Positions 41,356 to 43,586 of a stretch of 43,586 nucleotides of DNA are shown here, in pieces. This stretch comes from an uncultured Dorea sp. (GTDB lineage Bacteria; Bacillota; Clostridia; Lachnospirales; Lachnospiraceae), in the NCBI GenBank assembly GCA_910577685.1, contig CAJTOH010000030.1, forward strand, positions 1 to 43,586, in the 5' to 3' direction. How positions within the stretch are numbered: the stretch's first letter is position 1; each line of letters starts with the position of its first letter. The position numbers and the translations under genes are program-made. Under the pieces are notes generated by a model that saw only the letters and a program-made list of their open reading frames with translations, was not told the DNA's origin and did no database searches.

Positions 41356-41928
41356 TTATTCGTACAACGCAACTGCCCCTGTCTCCGTCTCATTTACAAC
41401 ATAGTATACGGCATTTTCTTCAGGTTTAATATATAATTCTATAGATTTGATTTCTTTCTCATCTCTGCCGGAATTCGTCCATGCTCTCTTGACATTCGCG
41501 ATGATGTCTTGCTCAGCGATCTGTTTTCCATAATGTTCAACAATAGCGCTGATCTTTATCTCTTTCTTAGAAGCGGTTCTCTTCGTCGTTGTTTCTTTCT
41601 TTGCTGTTTCTTTTTTCGCCGTCTCTTTCTTTGGAGCGGCTTCTTTCTTTGTTGTTCTTTTTGCTGTCGTCTCTTTCTTTGCTGTCGCTCTTGTAGATGT
41701 CTTCTTCTCAGGTGTCTTCTTCTCAGGCGCTTTCTTTTCTTCTTTCTTCTCTGCAGCAGCCTCAACCGGCTTCTCTGCAGCTTTCACTGGCTTCTCTGCT
41801 GGTTCTACTTTCTCTGCTTCTGACTTAACGTTCTTTGAATCGGTTGTTACCGGAACCTCCTTCACGGCTTCCCCCGAAGTCTTCTTCACAGCTCTTGTTT
41901 TCTTAGTTTCAGATATTGTCGTAGCCAT
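41356..41928 (-). CDS. DUF6465-family protein with lysine/alanine/glutamate-rich repeat domain
   Basis: This 190-residue protein has a low-complexity N-terminal 120 residues rich in Lys, Ala, Glu and Thr, with repeats such as PEKKTPEKKT and three KKET units in a row. A small folded C-terminal domain (about 122-190) reads ISAIVEHYGKQIAEQDI and ends VNETETGAVALYE. The C-terminal part resembles DUF6465 proteins of Clostridia. The basic part is like histone-H1 or HU-type tails and may bind nucleic acid. This is inference. AGGAGG precedes the ATG and a consensus-like promoter lies upstream. Confidence 0.82.
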   Translation of the reverse strand: MATTISETKKTRAVKKTSGEAVKEVPVTTDSKNVKSEAEKVEPAEKPVKAAEKPVEAAAEKKEEKKAPEKKTPEKKTSTRATAKKETTAKRTTKKEAAPKKETAKKETAKKETTTKRTASKKEIKISAIVEHYGKQIAEQDIIANVKRAWTNSGRDEKEIKSIELYIKPEENAVYYVVNETETGAVALYE

Positions 41929-41975
41929 TTTATTTCCTCCTAATTTCTCCTAAGCCTCGTCACCGAGTCGTGAAT

Positions 41976-42003
41976 ATTATAACACATTCTTCCGGAAATG
42001 CAA
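41976..42003 (-). promoter_or_regulatory. promoter of the DUF6465 gene
   Basis: TTGCAT (41998-42003) and a perfect TATAAT (41976-41981), with the extended TGT before it, are spaced 16 bp apart about 48 bases upstream of the start codon. Confidence 0.65.
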
Positions 42004-42039
42004 TCAGAATCGTGTTTTCGTGCTGTTTTCGTACACATT

Positions 42040-42882
42040 TCACATAAGAAATTCAAGAAACATCCCCGCTGAGACGGCAATTACAAGTAAAATCCCAATT
42101 ACCTTTACATTTTCCCATCTATCTTGATTAACCTTGCACAATACGACCAGGCCGACTCCCGCTCCCGTGCATAATCCTGCAATCACAGACGCAAAAGAAA
42201 TAGCCCCTCCGAGATATAACTGAGTCAGAATTACGGAAGCCGCACAGTTAGGTATCAGCCCTATAACGGCGGCTATTACAGGCTGGAAAATAGTATCTCC
42301 TAACAGGAACGACGACAGCCGGCTAATTCCGAATATCTCCACACAAAGATTCAGCGCTCCGGTAAATAAAAAAAGATACACAAATATTCTTGCCGTATGA
42401 ACCCATGCAGACCATATGATTCCGCCTTCCTCTTCTTGATCTCCCCACTCTGCGCACACGTTCACTCTCTCTTTCGGTCCGAAGATCTTATCTGCCAGCA
42501 GTATATCCGCCAAATACCCAAAAATCACAGCGATTACAATCTTTGCGGCTATAAGCGCAGCAATAGCCGTAAGCGCATCCGGTTTCCCTAACATAATCAG
42601 GACTGCCTCGTCAGAAGTCGCAATAAAGACGGAAAGAAGCGTTCCAACAGAAATGATTCCGCCGGCATAGAGATTTGCCGCCATAATAGAGAATCCGCAC
42701 TGAGGAACACATCCGAGTAATGCGCCTGCTATAGGTCCCGCTTTTCCTACTTTCAGAAGTACTTTCTCTGTAAATGCGCCGGAATACCGTTCCAAAACCT
42801 CAATCAGCAAAAAGGCCGCGAACAGATACGGCAGCATCTTCAGACAATCCATACTGGTATCCGCAAGAATATCTATTATCAT
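42040..42882 (-). CDS. putative metal exporter (ArsP_2 / putative manganese transporter family)
   Basis: This 280-residue membrane protein has about eight hydrophobic segments arranged as two repeats. Matching motifs appear in each half: GALLGCVPQCGFSIMAANLYAGG near residue 53 and GLIPNCAASVILTQLYLGG near residue 212. This internal repeat is typical of the ArsP_2 family, called arsenic efflux or putative manganese transporter in different databases. The substrate is uncertain. It starts 6 bases after the cytidylate-kinase-like gene ends, probably in one operon. Confidence 0.85.
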   Translation of the reverse strand: MIIDILADTSMDCLKMLPYLFAAFLLIEVLERYSGAFTEKVLLKVGKAGPIAGALLGCVPQCGFSIMAANLYAGGIISVGTLLSVFIATSDEAVLIMLGKPDALTAIAALIAAKIVIAVIFGYLADILLADKIFGPKERVNVCAEWGDQEEEGGIIWSAWVHTARIFVYLFLFTGALNLCVEIFGISRLSSFLLGDTIFQPVIAAVIGLIPNCAASVILTQLYLGGAISFASVIAGLCTGAGVGLVVLCKVNQDRWENVKVIGILLVIAVSAGMFLEFLM

Positions 42883-42888
42883 CTACCT

Positions 42889-43509
42889 TCATTCTCCCCG
42901 ATACATCATTTCGAGCACATCAACAGCCCTTTCCATCCCCAGCCTGCTTACGTTCAGCAGAACCTGATGAGATAAGGCGTCGCCCCACTCAAGCCCTGTG
43001 TGGGACTCATAATAATATTTCCGTTCACGGTCTATCCTCTTAATCTTATCCGCCGCCTTCTTCTCAGACATATCATACCTGTCCGCAATCCTCTTGATTC
43101 TGTCTTCCGGATCCGCACAGATGAATACATCCAGACACTTGGGATGATCTCTAAGAATATAACCGGCGCACCTTCCCACGATCACGCACGGCCCTCTCCC
43201 GGAAAGCTTGCGGATGATCTCTGCCTGCAACTCATATACCTGCTCATTCAGCGGCTGGGTATATTCCTCTGACCGGATGGAATCCCTGTACTCCATCGGA
43301 GCGATCACATAACCTGTCAGGAAACTATTCAGCGTCGTCTCATCAACCGCCCTTGCCGTCTCCTCCCTTATGTCTAACTTTTCTGCCGCCATTCTGACCA
43401 GATTATTGTCATACAACGGAATATCCTGCTTCGTTGCAAGCATGTTGCCGATCTCGTGTCCTCCGCTCCCAAACTGACGCCCAATAGTGATAATCTTATG
43501 ATCTGACAT
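42889..43509 (-). CDS. cytidylate kinase-like protein
   Basis: This 206-residue P-loop protein has IGRQFGSGGHEIG (nucleotide-binding loop, residues 9-21) and the later motif VIVGRCAGYIL. A basic YDMSEKKAADKIKRIDRERKYYYE helix follows, typical of the cytidylate-kinase-like family common in Clostridia. This family is distinct from the true Cmk and its substrate is unproven. The start at 43509 is set by AGGGAGG about 7 nt upstream; an in-frame ATG at 43530 overlaps that site. The remaining 77 bases to the window end hold no feature I can support. Confidence 0.88.
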   Translation of the reverse strand: MSDHKIITIGRQFGSGGHEIGNMLATKQDIPLYDNNLVRMAAEKLDIREETARAVDETTLNSFLTGYVIAPMEYRDSIRSEEYTQPLNEQVYELQAEIIRKLSGRGPCVIVGRCAGYILRDHPKCLDVFICADPEDRIKRIADRYDMSEKKAADKIKRIDRERKYYYESHTGLEWGDALSHQVLLNVSRLGMERAVDVLEMMYRGE

Positions 43510-43586
43510 ACATTTTCCTCCCTTCAGCATTTATAACTTCTCGGAATCTTCAGCCCTTATTTCATGGGGCTTTCAGAACCTATTTT

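Noticed and set aside
1..43586. Agr-type peptide genes, CRISPR arrays, tRNA genes, prophage or complete insertion sequences
   Set aside because: I scanned for these and found no supporting protein, repeat or cloverleaf signal.

Overview
The window looks like chromosomal DNA of an anaerobic Clostridia species, most likely Lachnospiraceae. The grounds are a trimeric electron-bifurcating [FeFe]-hydrogenase, a sensory [FeFe]-hydrogenase, several GHKL/LytTR two-component pairs, strong AGGAGG-type ribosome binding sites, a Firmicutes-type 6S RNA and a DUF6465-type lysine-rich protein. Genus and species cannot be set from this sequence alone. I see no tRNA, rRNA, CRISPR array, transposase or phage gene. 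Almost every gene is on the minus strand; the exceptions are a MerR/TipA-like regulator and feoAB.

Region 1 (1-12 kb) is a hydrogen-metabolism and hydrogen-signalling block. hydC-hydB-hydA encode the NADH- and ferredoxin-linked hydrogenase. Just downstream, with its own promoter, is a PAS-containing sensory hydrogenase (HydS type) overlapping the expression signals of a SpoIIE-like PP2C phosphatase. A second promoter then drives a FIST-domain sensor, a soluble chemoreceptor and a LytTR response regulator. The N-terminal frame of that regulator is broken by a small indel. A GHKL histidine kinase follows.

Region 2 (12-17 kb) has a siroheme-type precorrin-2 dehydrogenase, a YgjP-like metallopeptidase and an SsuA/NrtA-type ABC importer. 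Upstream of the importer is a dense set of palindromes, including a near-perfect Fur-like box. A lipoprotein gene follows.

Region 3 (17-27 kb) is a run of co-directional genes: a ferredoxin-type aldo/keto reductase, a GHKL/LytTR pair, an HD hydrolase, lpdA, ung, hisF, hisH and an OmpR-type kinase/regulator pair.

Region 4 (27-34 kb) has a GH31 glucosidase ending in a 99-bp MITE-like hairpin, a TipA-like MerR regulator with an internal translation start, a 6S RNA with a consensus promoter, and leuC-leuD-thrC.

Region 5 (34-43.6 kb) has a CmpB-like membrane protein divergent from Fur-boxed feoAB, a transmembrane chemoreceptor, a PHP phosphoesterase, a membrane protein with a very acidic tail, a lysine-rich DUF6465 protein, a putative metal exporter and a cytidylate-kinase-like protein.

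The main biological theme is H2 and redox. The window pairs the enzyme that makes or uses H2 with a probable H2 or redox sensor that could signal through a phosphatase, alongside a FIST/chemoreceptor/LytTR unit of unknown input.
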